From: Butyrivibrio sp.
GTDB lineage: Bacteria > Bacillota > Clostridia > Lachnospirales > Lachnospiraceae
NCBI GenBank assembly: GCA_017535785.1
Contig: JAFXTN010000037.1
Location: forward strand, 124,001-188,000
Direction of reading: 5' to 3'
DNA length: 64,000 bases
Part shown: piece by piece, positions 34,339 through 42,489 of the stretch
Layout: each line of letters opens with the position of its first letter
Position numbering within the stretch: position 1 is the stretch's first letter
The notes under the pieces: generated by a model
Told to the model about the DNA's origin: nothing
Databases searched by the model: none
Seen by the model: only the letters and a program-made list of their open reading frames with translations
Translations under genes and position numbers: made by a program

Positions 34339-36048
34339 ATGAGTGAGAAAAGGTTTGATCCCATGACCGGACAACCGATCAATCAGACAACGCCGGATGC
34401 AAATCAGACAACGGCAAATGTTAATCAGACAATGGGGAATGTTAATCAGACAGCGGCAAACGCAAATCAGGCAATGGGTAATGTGAATCAGCCTGTAAAT
34501 CAGCAGGGCCAGCCTGTAAATCAGGCTCCAAATCAATTTCAGGAGCGATTCGGTAATATCGGACAGCAGGCAGGGAATTTTCAGCAACCCAATAATATTC
34601 CACAGTCTAATAATTTTCAGCAACCCAATAATATCCCACAGAATCAGTATGGATACGGAGCACCTTCTTTTGGCGGAAACAATATACCTCCGCAGGGAAA
34701 CGATAAAAAGAAGCTGTTCATTATAGGAGGCATTGTTGCAGCATTTTTGATCATTATCACTGTAGTCAATGTTGCTGTTTTTATGGGCAGAAATAAAAAT
34801 GATAACAGTAATGTAGCTGTAGCGGAAGCTTCAGAAGAAGCCAGCGTAGCTCCTACAAAGGCAGAGCCTGAAGAGGATACTGATTCAAGCGTAGAGGCAA
34901 CGACAGCAGCAACAGAAGCTCCAGAAGAAAAGGAAGAAAAAGAGCAGAAGGAGTCTTCAAGTAAAGAAGTTGATCCCAACGGAATGTCTTCTTTTTCTAT
35001 TTACGGTAAGAACTATTCGCTTCCTATGAAAATACAGGATCTTATTGATGATGGATGGCAGTATAACAAGGACAGCGATGCTAAGATATTGCTTGGTTCA
35101 GGCAATTATGAGATGGTCATGTTACTTACTCCCGGTGAGGATACAGCTAAGATCGATGTCAACGTAACGAATTTCTCTATTGATGCCAAGGAACTTGGTG
35201 AGTGTTATATTACCGAGATTACTTTTATGGATATAACCACCAACAAGGAAGGAATGAACCTTTCTTTTCATGACGGTGCAATAAAGATCAAGGAATCAAC
35301 CAAGGAAGATGTAGTTGCTGCCTATGGTGAGCCTGCAAGAGAAACTGACACAAGCTCTTCTGTTATTATTACTTTTGAAGAAGCCAATGATACCGACTTG
35401 ATGACAAGGGTAGAGACAAGGTTTAGTTTTGATAAAGAGGATAATAAGCTTTCATATGTTGTCATAGAGAATGAAGAGAAGCCTTCAGATATGGGCGAGG
35501 AGACTGTAAGCGGTGATGAGCCTGAGTATTTGAGCAAGTATAAGGCACCATCTTCTCTTGGGGACGATTTACTGTCCGGAAATATTTCTATAAACGGAAA
35601 AGTTTATAATGTGCCCGTTCCGCTTAAAGTTCTTTTGGAAGATGGATGGAGCCTTGGCGGAGATGATACTCATACGGTAGGAGCTAATTCCGGCTATTCG
35701 ATCACCCTTGCTAAGGGAGACGATCGTATATATGTAAATGCATATAATCTCACAACAAGTGCATGCTATATCAAGTACACGATCGTAACTGAGATCACAT
35801 ATTACACTTCAAGCTACAGCAAGGTTGAGATCGAGTTACCCGGCGGAGTCAATGGTTCCACAACTCAAAAAGATCTGGAAGCATTACTTTCATCAAAGGG
35901 AATCTCAAATTATGAATATGATAAGAGTTATGGACACTATAAGATTCCGATCGATCAGAACAGAAGGAATAAAATTGATATTCATGTAGACGATGACGGA
36001 AGCATGGAATCAATCTCACTTCAGAATTATGGTTGGCTTTTAGAGTAA
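34339..36048 (+). CDS. Membrane protein with NQ-rich tail and duplicated C-terminal domain
   Basis: I do not recognise a family for this 569-residue protein. Layout: a cytoplasmic-side tail of Asn/Gln/Pro repeats (residues 10-120, e.g. NVNQTMGNVNQT), one membrane helix (about 131-153), an acidic Ser/Glu linker, then two related extracytoplasmic domains. Domain 1 starts YGKNYSLPMKIQDLIDDGW near 220 and domain 2 starts INGKVYNVPVPLKVLLEDGW near 415, so it arose by internal duplication. GAGAGGAG precedes the ATG by 9 nt. A two-codon ATG-AAA-TGA frame lies just before the start. Confidence 0.7.
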   Translation: MSEKRFDPMTGQPINQTTPDANQTTANVNQTMGNVNQTAANANQAMGNVNQPVNQQGQPVNQAPNQFQERFGNIGQQAGNFQQPNNIPQSNNFQQPNNIPQNQYGYGAPSFGGNNIPPQGNDKKKLFIIGGIVAAFLIIITVVNVAVFMGRNKNDNSNVAVAEASEEASVAPTKAEPEEDTDSSVEATTAATEAPEEKEEKEQKESSSKEVDPNGMSSFSIYGKNYSLPMKIQDLIDDGWQYNKDSDAKILLGSGNYEMVMLLTPGEDTAKIDVNVTNFSIDAKELGECYITEITFMDITTNKEGMNLSFHDGAIKIKESTKEDVVAAYGEPARETDTSSSVIITFEEANDTDLMTRVETRFSFDKEDNKLSYVVIENEEKPSDMGEETVSGDEPEYLSKYKAPSSLGDDLLSGNISINGKVYNVPVPLKVLLEDGWSLGGDDTHTVGANSGYSITLAKGDDRIYVNAYNLTTSACYIKYTIVTEITYYTSSYSKVEIELPGGVNGSTTQKDLEALLSSKGISNYEYDKSYGHYKIPIDQNRRNKIDIHVDDDGSMESISLQNYGWLLE

Positions 36049-36074
36049 AGGTTAATCATTGATAGCTTGTTTAT

Positions 36075-36126
36075 AAACGGATTATAGTCTACAATATTAT
36101 TGTAGGCTATTGTCCGTTTTTTTATT
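36075..36126 (+). terminator. Long-stem terminator
   Basis: A 21-bp stem with G-T pairs (36075-36095 / 36099-36119) is followed by a T-run. It ends the gene at 34339-36048. Confidence 0.88.
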
Positions 36127-36135
36127 GCATTAGTC

Positions 36136-36150
36136 AGAACTAATAGTTCT
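36136..36150 (+). promoter_or_regulatory. Palindrome next to the CheX-like gene ribosome site
   Basis: AGAACTA-A-TAGTTCT (36136-36150) is a perfect inverted repeat directly before the TAGGAG ribosome site. It could be an operator or a small RNA stem that masks translation. Confidence 0.35.
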
Positions 36151-36165
36151 TATAGGAGCGACAAC

Positions 36166-37053
36166 ATGTTTGATCGTTTAATCGGTGTATATTTATTAGA
36201 ACAAGGCTTACTTGACAAGAATCAGCTTGCAGAGGCGTATCGCATGCAGGAATCCAACAGGGCTAAGCTTGGAGTCATTGCCGTGGCAGAAAAGCTTATG
36301 TCCATTGCACAGGCGGAGCAGGTTAATGCGATGCAGGCATCTATGGATAAGAAATTCGGTGATATTGCCGTAGAGCGAGGATATTTGTCAGAAGCGCAGG
36401 TCAGCAGACTTTTGGAGCTTCAGGGTAATTCATATTTGGCTTTTATACAGGCAATTGTGGATAAGGGCTATATTACCATGGAGAAACTTCGCGAAGTTGA
36501 AGAGGACTATCAGGCTCTTCATGGCTTTACCGAGTCTGACATGGCTGCTTTAAAAACAGGAGATGTTGAGAAGATAGTACCTATTTTCCTTTCAACGGAT
36601 GATTCTGTTTATAGGGATATGTTCTCTATGGGAATAAAGAATATGTACAGGCTTGTAGATAACCACATGTATGTGGGAAAAGCCTATACAGTTTCCGCTA
36701 TAAAAGATGAGGTATTGGGCCTTCAGAAATTCCATGGCGACCAGACCGGTGTGGTGGCAATTTCGGGTAAATACGAAGATGTACAGAAAATGGCCATTGC
36801 CTATACTAAAGAAGAATTTATAGAGACAAAAGAGGATGCACTCGATGCTATCTGCGAGCTCATAAACTGTATTAACGGTCTTTTTGCTACAGAGCAGAGT
36901 AGGCACGATACGCGAATTGAACTTGAACCTCCGAATTTCTATGTTTCTTTCCCTGAGGCGACCTGTGAAGAGATGATGGTCATGCCTGTATATATATGCG
37001 GAGGCGAAGTTAAGTATCTTATATCTGTATCCAAAAACATCGAAGTCAAGTGA
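36166..37053 (+). CDS. CheX-like phosphatase-domain protein with MshEN-like N-terminal repeats
   Basis: This 295-residue protein has a C-terminal CheX-like domain (about 145-295; EDALDAICELINCINGLFATE resembles the Glu/Asn catalytic helix of CheX/CheC phosphatases). The N-terminal ~115 residues hold three repeats like GVIAVAEKLMSIAQAEQVNAMQ and GDIAVERGYLSEAQVSRLLELQ, recalling the T2SSE-N/MshEN fold, some members of which bind c-di-GMP. A stand-alone CheY gene follows 24 nt later, so it probably dephosphorylates that receiver. TAGGAG precedes the ATG. Confidence 0.7.
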   Translation: MFDRLIGVYLLEQGLLDKNQLAEAYRMQESNRAKLGVIAVAEKLMSIAQAEQVNAMQASMDKKFGDIAVERGYLSEAQVSRLLELQGNSYLAFIQAIVDKGYITMEKLREVEEDYQALHGFTESDMAALKTGDVEKIVPIFLSTDDSVYRDMFSMGIKNMYRLVDNHMYVGKAYTVSAIKDEVLGLQKFHGDQTGVVAISGKYEDVQKMAIAYTKEEFIETKEDALDAICELINCINGLFATEQSRHDTRIELEPPNFYVSFPEATCEEMMVMPVYICGGEVKYLISVSKNIEVK

Positions 37054-37077
37054 AATGACCTGGCGGAGGGTGAATAT

Positions 37078-37431
37078 ATGAAAAGTGTATTGATAGTAGA
37101 TGATTCGAGGACTTCAAGAAGAATATTGAGAGATATCCTGGAACGTGCCGGTTACAGTGTTATCGGTGAGGCTGTAGACGGACAGGAAGGTTTTGATGAA
37201 TACGTCAAACTAAGTCCGGATATAGTGACGATGGATATCACAATGCCCGGAGTTGACGGAATTGAATCACTTAAGCTTATAAAAAAGAACAATCCAGATG
37301 CCAAGGTTGTGATGATAACGGCTGCGGGACAGAAGGAGAAAATGTTGGAGGCGGTTAAATATGGGGCGGTAGAATTTGTGGCGAAGCCCTTTGTAGAGGA
37401 AACCGTCATAGACGCATTATCCAAATGCTGA
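37078..37431 (+). CDS. CheY-like single-domain response regulator
   Basis: This 117-residue receiver domain has the acidic pocket VDDSRTS, the phosphoacceptor Asp in PDIVTMDITMPGVDG near residue 53, the Thr of VMITAAGQ near residue 81 and Lys in EFVAKPF near residue 103. No output domain is present. Its gene sits behind a CheX-like gene, making a phosphorylation/dephosphorylation pair without a visible CheA or flagellar gene. A GGAGG site precedes the ATG and a terminator follows. Confidence 0.93.
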   Translation: MKSVLIVDDSRTSRRILRDILERAGYSVIGEAVDGQEGFDEYVKLSPDIVTMDITMPGVDGIESLKLIKKNNPDAKVVMITAAGQKEKMLEAVKYGAVEFVAKPFVEETVIDALSKC

Positions 37432-37447
37432 AAAATTTGATTTAATG

Positions 37448-37488
37448 ACCGCCTTACAGTAATATGTAAGGCGGTATTTCTTTTTTTA
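37448..37488 (+). terminator. Terminator of the cheX-cheY pair
   Basis: ACCGCCTTACA (37448-37458) pairs with TGTAAGGCGGT (37464-37474) over 11 bp and is followed by ATTTCTTTTTTT. Confidence 0.9.
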
Positions 37489-37503
37489 CAGATAGGTGAG
37501 GAA

Positions 37504-38226
37504 ATGAAGAGAAAAGTACTTATTACAGGAGCATCAAGGGGGATAGGAAGAGCTATTGCCGAAGGCTTTGCAAAGGCCGGAGATGAGCTGATCCTTACAT
37601 GTGTTAACAATAAAGAGCAACTGGACATGTTTTCCAAAGAGCTTTCGGAGCGCTATGACATAAAATGTCACGCTTATGCTTGCGACTGCGGAGATTATGA
37701 TTCGGTAAAAGAGCTTTTTGATCATGTGGATGACATTGATATCGTAGTGAACAATGCCGGAGTAGCATTTCTGGGACTTATCACGGATATGGAAAAAGAG
37801 GATTGGAGAAGGCTGATGTCTACCAATCTGGATTCTCTTTTTTATACATCCAAATTTGCAATTCCCATGATGGTAAAAAAACAATGTGGCAAAATAATAA
37901 ACATATCTTCTGTATGGGGCGAAGTCGGAGCATCATGTGAGGTTGCTTATTCTGCTTCCAAGGGCGGCGTAAATTCTTTTACCAAAGCACTTGCAAAAGA
38001 GCTTGCTCCAAGCGGCATACAGGTCAATGCTATAGCTTGCGGTGTTATTGATACCGATATGAACAGAAAACATTTGACCGAAGATGAATTAAAAGAACTT
38101 GAAGAAGAGATACCCATGGGTAGAATGGGGAGCGTTGAGGAAGTGGCGAGCCTGACACTTATGATAGCCGATGCACCCGCTTATATGACGGGACAGATAA
38201 TTACGCTTGATGGCGGATGGATTTGA
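37504..38226 (+). CDS. SDR oxidoreductase, FabG/EF-P 5-aminopentanone reductase-like
   Basis: This 240-residue short-chain dehydrogenase has the NADP motif TGASRGIG at residue 7, NNAGVAF near 90, catalytic Ser in NISSVWGEVG and Tyr/Lys in AYSASKGGVNSF near 155. The WGEVGASCEVAYSASKGG stretch is the form seen in Firmicutes YmfI-type enzymes, which reduce 5-aminopentanone on elongation factor P. Plain 3-oxoacyl-ACP reductase remains possible. It is followed by a HAD phosphatase gene 13 nt later. Confidence 0.85.
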   Translation: MKRKVLITGASRGIGRAIAEGFAKAGDELILTCVNNKEQLDMFSKELSERYDIKCHAYACDCGDYDSVKELFDHVDDIDIVVNNAGVAFLGLITDMEKEDWRRLMSTNLDSLFYTSKFAIPMMVKKQCGKIINISSVWGEVGASCEVAYSASKGGVNSFTKALAKELAPSGIQVNAIACGVIDTDMNRKHLTEDELKELEEEIPMGRMGSVEEVASLTLMIADAPAYMTGQIITLDGGWI

Positions 38227-38239
38227 TTGGAGATTTTTA

Positions 38240-39016
38240 ATGCTTTTATTTTTTGACATTGACGGAACATTATGGGATTACAAAAACTGGATCCCCGATA
38301 CTACCAAGGAAGGAATAAGAAGAGCCAAAGAAAACGGGCACAAGTGCTTTATAAATTCGGGAAGAGCAAGATCTTTTATCAGTAATAAAGAATTGCTGGG
38401 ACTGGGCTTTGACGGTATCGTATCAGCCGGCGGCTGCATGATAGAAAAAGACGGCGAGATTATTTTTAACAGACTTATAGACAGCGAGGATGCCATAAGG
38501 ACTGTGGAGACGGTAAGACGCTACGGCTTCAGGCCGATTCTCGAGGGACCGCATTATCTTTATATGGAAAGAAGCGACTTCGAAGGAAACATGTATGGCG
38601 AGAAGGTTATGGCCGAGATGGGCGACAGGCTCCACGGCATCGATGAATGCTGGGGCAAATGGGAGATAAATAAGCTCTCCTGCGCAACGATACAGTGCGA
38701 CACCAAGAGCTGCTTTGCGGAACTCGATGACCTCTATGACTTCATTATTCATAACGAGTATGTTGTTGAGATGGTGCCCAAGGGATTTAATAAGGGAACC
38801 GGTATTTCCAAGGTCTGCGAGCTTTTGGCAGAGGATATAAATAATACGATCGCTTTCGGAGACAGTGTCAACGACGTTGACATGCTTGAGATTGCAGGAA
38901 AAAGCGTTGTTATGGGACGCGCTCCCGAAGAGGTCAAAAATATAGCAGATTATGTCACGACATATCTTGAGGATGACGGAATCTGGAACGCACTAAAGAA
39001 GTTTGATCTTATCTAA
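38240..39016 (+). CDS. HAD-superfamily Cof-type phosphatase
   Basis: This 258-residue hydrolase begins with the nucleophile motif FFDIDGTLWD. It has the IIB-cap layout of the Cof family and motif IV FGDSVNDVDMLEIAG near residue 210. It probably dephosphorylates sugar phosphates or similar small molecules. The start is ATG 38240 behind TTGGAG; an earlier in-frame ATG at 38207 lies inside the SDR gene. Probably co-transcribed with the SDR gene. Confidence 0.88.
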   Translation: MLLFFDIDGTLWDYKNWIPDTTKEGIRRAKENGHKCFINSGRARSFISNKELLGLGFDGIVSAGGCMIEKDGEIIFNRLIDSEDAIRTVETVRRYGFRPILEGPHYLYMERSDFEGNMYGEKVMAEMGDRLHGIDECWGKWEINKLSCATIQCDTKSCFAELDDLYDFIIHNEYVVEMVPKGFNKGTGISKVCELLAEDINNTIAFGDSVNDVDMLEIAGKSVVMGRAPEEVKNIADYVTTYLEDDGIWNALKKFDLI

Positions 39017-39040
39017 ATAGAATATATACAACTAAAGACC

Positions 39041-39087
39041 TTTACAAATAAATAAAATATGATACAATTAGATTGCACGCAATCTAA
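39041..39087 (+). promoter_or_regulatory. Promoter and operator of the thioredoxin-reductase-like gene
   Basis: TTTACA (39041-39046), a 16-bp spacer and TACAAT (39063-39068) form a promoter. An inverted repeat with 9-bp arms, TTAGATTGC-AC-GCAATCTAA (39068-39087), lies on the expected start point. This is the layout of a repressor-controlled gene; the repressor is unknown. Confidence 0.7.
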
Positions 39088-39147
39088 TGTAACGATAAAC
39101 ATACTCATGAAAGTGAGTGGATTTCAGTGTTTGATAGGAGGTCATTT

Positions 39148-40083
39148 ATGTACGATCTTATAATAATCGGCTCAGGCCCCGCAGGTTTATCTGCTGCTGT
39201 TTATGCAAAGAGAGCCGGACTTAATATGCTTATAATAGAAAAAAATCCCGTTAGCGGAGGGCAGATAATAGATACCTATGAGGTGGATAATTATCTTGGT
39301 ATACCCGGTGTAAACGGCTTTGATCTTGCCATGAAGTTCAGAGAACATGCCGATAAGCTTGGTGCTGAATTTGCTGATGGCACGGTTACCGGTATCGAGT
39401 GCGTTAAGGAGGGTTCAGATACCCAAGCACCTGTTTACAAGGTCAAAACCGATTCGGGTGATCATGAAACTCACACTATCATTCTTGCAACGGGTGCACA
39501 TCATTCCAAACTCGGAATACCGGGAGAAGAGGAATACATAGGAAAGGGTGTATCATATTGCGCTACCTGTGATGGTGCTTTCTACAGAGGAAAGGTGACA
39601 GCTGTTAACGGAGGAGGAGATGTTGCTGTTGAAGATGCCATCTTTTTGTCCAGATTTTCAGAGAAGGTTTATCTGATCCACAGAAGAGATGAGCTTAGAG
39701 CAGCCAAGATCCTTCAGGATGAGCTCTTTGGAATTAAGAACATAGAAGTTATCTGGGACACTGTAGTAAAAGAAATAAGAGGCGGAGACAAGGTCGACCG
39801 TATCTTGATCGAGAATGTGAATAATAAGGAAGAAAAAGAACTTAATGTAGACGGTATTTTTGTTGCTATTGGTATTCATCCATCCACAGACGTCTTTGCG
39901 GACATTGTAAAATGTGACGAAAACGGATATGTGATCGCTGGCGAAGACGGGGCTACAAGTACGCCCGGAATATTCGTGGCAGGTGACTCGAGAAAGAAGA
40001 GACTTCGTCAGGTTGTTACCGCTGTCTCGGACGGCGCAAATGCTGTGACCTCAGTTCAGGATTTTCTTGTTGGAAAGAAGTGA
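39148..40083 (+). CDS. Thioredoxin-reductase-like FAD/NAD(P)H oxidoreductase
   Basis: This 311-residue flavoprotein has the FAD motif GSGPAGLSAAVYA at residue 8, the redox pair CATCDGAFY near residue 137, a second dinucleotide motif NGGGDVAVEDA and the C-terminal GDSRKKRLRQVVTAVSDGA. It would pass electrons from NADPH to thioredoxin or another thiol partner; no thioredoxin gene is adjacent. ATG 39148 has a perfect AGGAGG 6 nt upstream; the ATG at 39127 is upstream of this site. Confidence 0.92.
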   Translation: MYDLIIIGSGPAGLSAAVYAKRAGLNMLIIEKNPVSGGQIIDTYEVDNYLGIPGVNGFDLAMKFREHADKLGAEFADGTVTGIECVKEGSDTQAPVYKVKTDSGDHETHTIILATGAHHSKLGIPGEEEYIGKGVSYCATCDGAFYRGKVTAVNGGGDVAVEDAIFLSRFSEKVYLIHRRDELRAAKILQDELFGIKNIEVIWDTVVKEIRGGDKVDRILIENVNNKEEKELNVDGIFVAIGIHPSTDVFADIVKCDENGYVIAGEDGATSTPGIFVAGDSRKKRLRQVVTAVSDGANAVTSVQDFLVGKK

Positions 40084-40206
40084 AAAAAACGTAGCAAAAT
40101 AGCTAATTTTAGAAGGTAAAAAGGCACCGGATTTGACAAAATAGCCAAAATGCCGTATTCTGAAAGGGTGCAACTAAAAATTTAGCAGTTATTTTGGAGG
40201 TTATTA

Positions 40207-41535
40207 TTGAAAAAACAGGCTATGCGGATAGCGACTTTTGGAGTTCTATCTGCCATAACATTTGTAAATATCAATAGTGTATCATTTGCATCAGGTAATG
40301 TATCAAGCGTGCTCCCTCAAGCGGGAATTTCTTATGCGCTCGGAAGTAATCAGGTATCTCTTTCAAATCTTCAGCAGTCTTTAGAAGAAGATACCAAGGA
40401 TTCTAAGGCAGAGACTTCTATGTCAGGAGTCAGCAAGTCAGTAGTTGAAGACATCGAGTCTTCAGAGGCGGTCACAGATGAGACCCCTTCAGCTTCTAAC
40501 ATCACAGAAAGTATTCTCAAAGATATTCAGTCAGCGACAGGCGCTATTATAGATAAGAAGACAGAGGAAGAAAAGTCAGAAGAACAGGAAGAAGAGGAAC
40601 TTTTCAAAACTCTTGTCATTGCTCAAGTCGATCACTATGTCAATGTAAGAGACAGCGCAAGTGAAGATGGAGAGATAGTCGGTAAATTATACGACAAATC
40701 CGTCGGTACTTTTATTGAAGAAGAGAACGGTTGGTACAAGATAAAGTCCGGTAAGGTAGAAGGATATGTTAAGGGCGAGTTTTGTGTGACCGGTGAAGAA
40801 GCAGTAGAGCTTGCTAAGAAAGTCGGAACCAGAATGGCGACTGTTACAACAACAACTCTTCATGTTAGAAGCGGCCCGAGCACTGATGATAAAGTAATCG
40901 AACTTATTCCCGAAGGCGATCAGCTTGTTGTTGATGAAGAGCTTGACGGATGGGTTAGAGTTAACGTCGAGGAAGGTGAAGGATACGTATCTCTTGATTA
41001 TGTAGACCTTTGGACAGACTTTGTAGAAGCTGAATCTAAAGCAGAAGAGGAAGCTCGTCTTGCCAAGGAGAAGGCAGCAAGAGAAGCAGCCAACAAAGCT
41101 GCTAAAGCTAATACTTCCAAGGATAAAGCTGATGGAGGAAACTCCGGTAAGTCATATAATTCAGCTGCTTCTTATACAACAGAGAGCAGTTCGATCGGTT
41201 CAGCCGTTGCTCAGTATGCTCAGCAGTTTGTAGGAAATCCTTATGTATATGGTGGATCTTCACTTACAAACGGTACCGATTGCTCAGGATTCGTTATGAG
41301 TGTATATGCTAACTTCGGTGTCAGCTTGCCTCACAGTTCCGGTGCTGACAGAAGTCAGGGTTCAGCCGTTGACGGACTTGCCAATGCGGAGCCCGGTGAT
41401 ATCGTATGTTACTCAGGTCACGTTGCTATCTACATTGGTAACGGACAGATCGTACATGCTTCAACAGCTAAGACAGGTATTAAGATTTCAGATGCATCAT
41501 ACCGTCCGGTACTTGCCGTAAGAAGAATATTCTAA
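40207..41535 (+). CDS. Secreted NlpC/P60 peptidoglycan hydrolase with two SH3b domains
   Basis: This 442-residue protein has a signal peptide (hydrophobic run ending SVSFASG), a disordered Ser/Glu region, two bacterial SH3 domains (about 137-195 and 215-275; VNVRDSASEDGEIVGKL, LHVRSGPSTDDKVIE). An Ala/Lys/Glu coiled linker follows, then a C-terminal NlpC/P60 domain. The catalytic triad is visible: Cys in GTDCSGFVM, His in SGHVAIYIG and His in IVHASTA. It cleaves stem-peptide bonds in cell-wall turnover. The start is TTG, behind TGGAGG. Confidence 0.93.
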   Translation: MKKQAMRIATFGVLSAITFVNINSVSFASGNVSSVLPQAGISYALGSNQVSLSNLQQSLEEDTKDSKAETSMSGVSKSVVEDIESSEAVTDETPSASNITESILKDIQSATGAIIDKKTEEEKSEEQEEEELFKTLVIAQVDHYVNVRDSASEDGEIVGKLYDKSVGTFIEEENGWYKIKSGKVEGYVKGEFCVTGEEAVELAKKVGTRMATVTTTTLHVRSGPSTDDKVIELIPEGDQLVVDEELDGWVRVNVEEGEGYVSLDYVDLWTDFVEAESKAEEEARLAKEKAAREAANKAAKANTSKDKADGGNSGKSYNSAASYTTESSSIGSAVAQYAQQFVGNPYVYGGSSLTNGTDCSGFVMSVYANFGVSLPHSSGADRSQGSAVDGLANAEPGDIVCYSGHVAIYIGNGQIVHASTAKTGIKISDASYRPVLAVRRIF

Positions 41536-41557
41536 TTTCATTATAAAACTACTACTA

Positions 41558-41593
41558 AACACCGAATTCGGTATTCCGAGTTCGGTGTTTTTT
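41558..41593 (+). terminator. Terminator of the NlpC/P60 gene
   Basis: AACACCGAATTCG pairs with CCGAGTTCGGTGTT (one mismatch) and is followed by TTTTTT. Confidence 0.88.
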
Positions 41594-41692
41594 CAAGCCC
41601 AAATATTTGTTTATACATATTTTCTCTATTATGCACATAAAGCCAAATGTCAACAGGGTTTGCAAAGTTTTTTGATGTTTTTTTCAGAGGAG

Positions 41693-41762
41693 TTATCCAC
41701 AATTATTTTGAAAAAAATGGCTAAAAATGAACTTATACACGAAGTTATCCACTTTATCCACA
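41693..41762. other. Cluster of DnaA boxes in a gene-free A/T-rich region
   Basis: The 365-nt gap 41594-41958 holds no convincing gene. Within 70 bp it has two perfect TTATCCACA boxes (41693-41701, 41754-41762) and two 8/9 matches (TTATACACG 41733-41741, TTATCCACT 41745-41753), all in the same orientation. The last two boxes abut. Flanking DNA is A/T-rich with T-runs. No dnaA or dnaN is in the window, so this is more likely a secondary DnaA-binding locus than the main origin. Confidence 0.65.
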
Positions 41763-41878
41763 AAATATCGGATTTGCAAGTAAATTTTATACAATGGAAA
41801 ACAAAAGATATTTTTTGTGCATTTTTTACAAAAAGGGATATTCAAACAAAAGATTATCCCTCAAATTGCTCTTATAAA

Positions 41879-41908
41879 TTGCATACTCGCTTTAGAAAAT
41901 GATATACT
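41879..41908 (+). promoter_or_regulatory. Promoter of hpf
   Basis: TTGCAT (41879-41884), an 18-bp spacer and TATACT (41903-41908) lie 50 nt before the ATG. A small leader stem, CGGCT/AGCCG, follows at about 41927-41941. Confidence 0.6.
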
Positions 41909-41958
41909 GTATATATACAAAAAACGGCTCTTGTAGCCGCAGTAAAGGGGATGATTGC

Positions 41959-42489
41959 ATGAAATTTACTATCATTGGAAAGAACATCAATGTAACACCC
42001 GGATTGAAGGCAGCAGTTGAGGAGAAGATCGGTAAGCTCGAGAAGTACTTCACACCCGACACTATTGCCAACGTCACATTAAATGTCGATAAGGAGAGAC
42101 ATAAGATCGAGGTTACCATTCCTGTTAAAGGCAAGATCATTCGTGCCGAGCAGGTGAGCAATGATATGTACGTATCTATTGACCTAGTAGAGGAGATCAT
42201 TGAAAGACAGCTCAAAAAATATAAGAGCAAATTGGTAGACAAACAGCAGGCTGAGGCCAGCAATTTTAAGAAAGAATATATCGAGAGCGAGTATTTGGAC
42301 GAAGAGGCCATTCGTATCGAGAGAATGAAGAAATTCGATCCAAAGCCGATGTACGCTGAGGATGCATGTGTTCAGATGGAACTTTTGGGACACAACTTTT
42401 TTGTATTTGTTAATGCTGAGACCGATCAGGTTAATGTAGTTTATAAGAGAAAGGGCAACACTTACGGATTGATCGAACCTGAATTATGA
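41959..42489 (+). CDS. hpf: Ribosome hibernation-promoting factor, long form
   Basis: This 176-residue protein has an N-terminal RaiA/YfiA domain (KFTIIGKNINVTPGLKAAVEEKIGKLEKYF) and a C-terminal dimerisation domain (KPMYAEDACVQMELLGHNFFVF) joined by a linker. Long HPF joins two 70S ribosomes into inactive 100S dimers in stationary phase or starvation. ATG 41959 gives the family start; the in-frame ATG at 41899 overlaps the promoter. Its stop overlaps the next CotH gene by ATGA, an unusual partnership. Confidence 0.94.
   Translation: MKFTIIGKNINVTPGLKAAVEEKIGKLEKYFTPDTIANVTLNVDKERHKIEVTIPVKGKIIRAEQVSNDMYVSIDLVEEIIERQLKKYKSKLVDKQQAEASNFKKEYIESEYLDEEAIRIERMKKFDPKPMYAEDACVQMELLGHNFFVFVNAETDQVNVVYKRKGNTYGLIEPEL

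Noticed and set aside
34375-34520. Short tandem repeats in DNA
   Set aside because: They are in frame and encode the Asn/Gln-rich N-terminal tail of the protein at 34339, so they are coding low complexity.
41693-41762. DnaA-box cluster considered as oriC
   Set aside because: No dnaA, dnaN, rpmH or gyr genes are in the window and the flanking genes are not origin neighbours; kept as a secondary locus.
41585-41902. A 105-codon plus-strand frame after the NlpC/P60 gene
   Set aside because: It starts inside a terminator, has no ribosome site, spans the DnaA boxes and the hpf promoter, and its composition is that of A/T-rich non-coding DNA.
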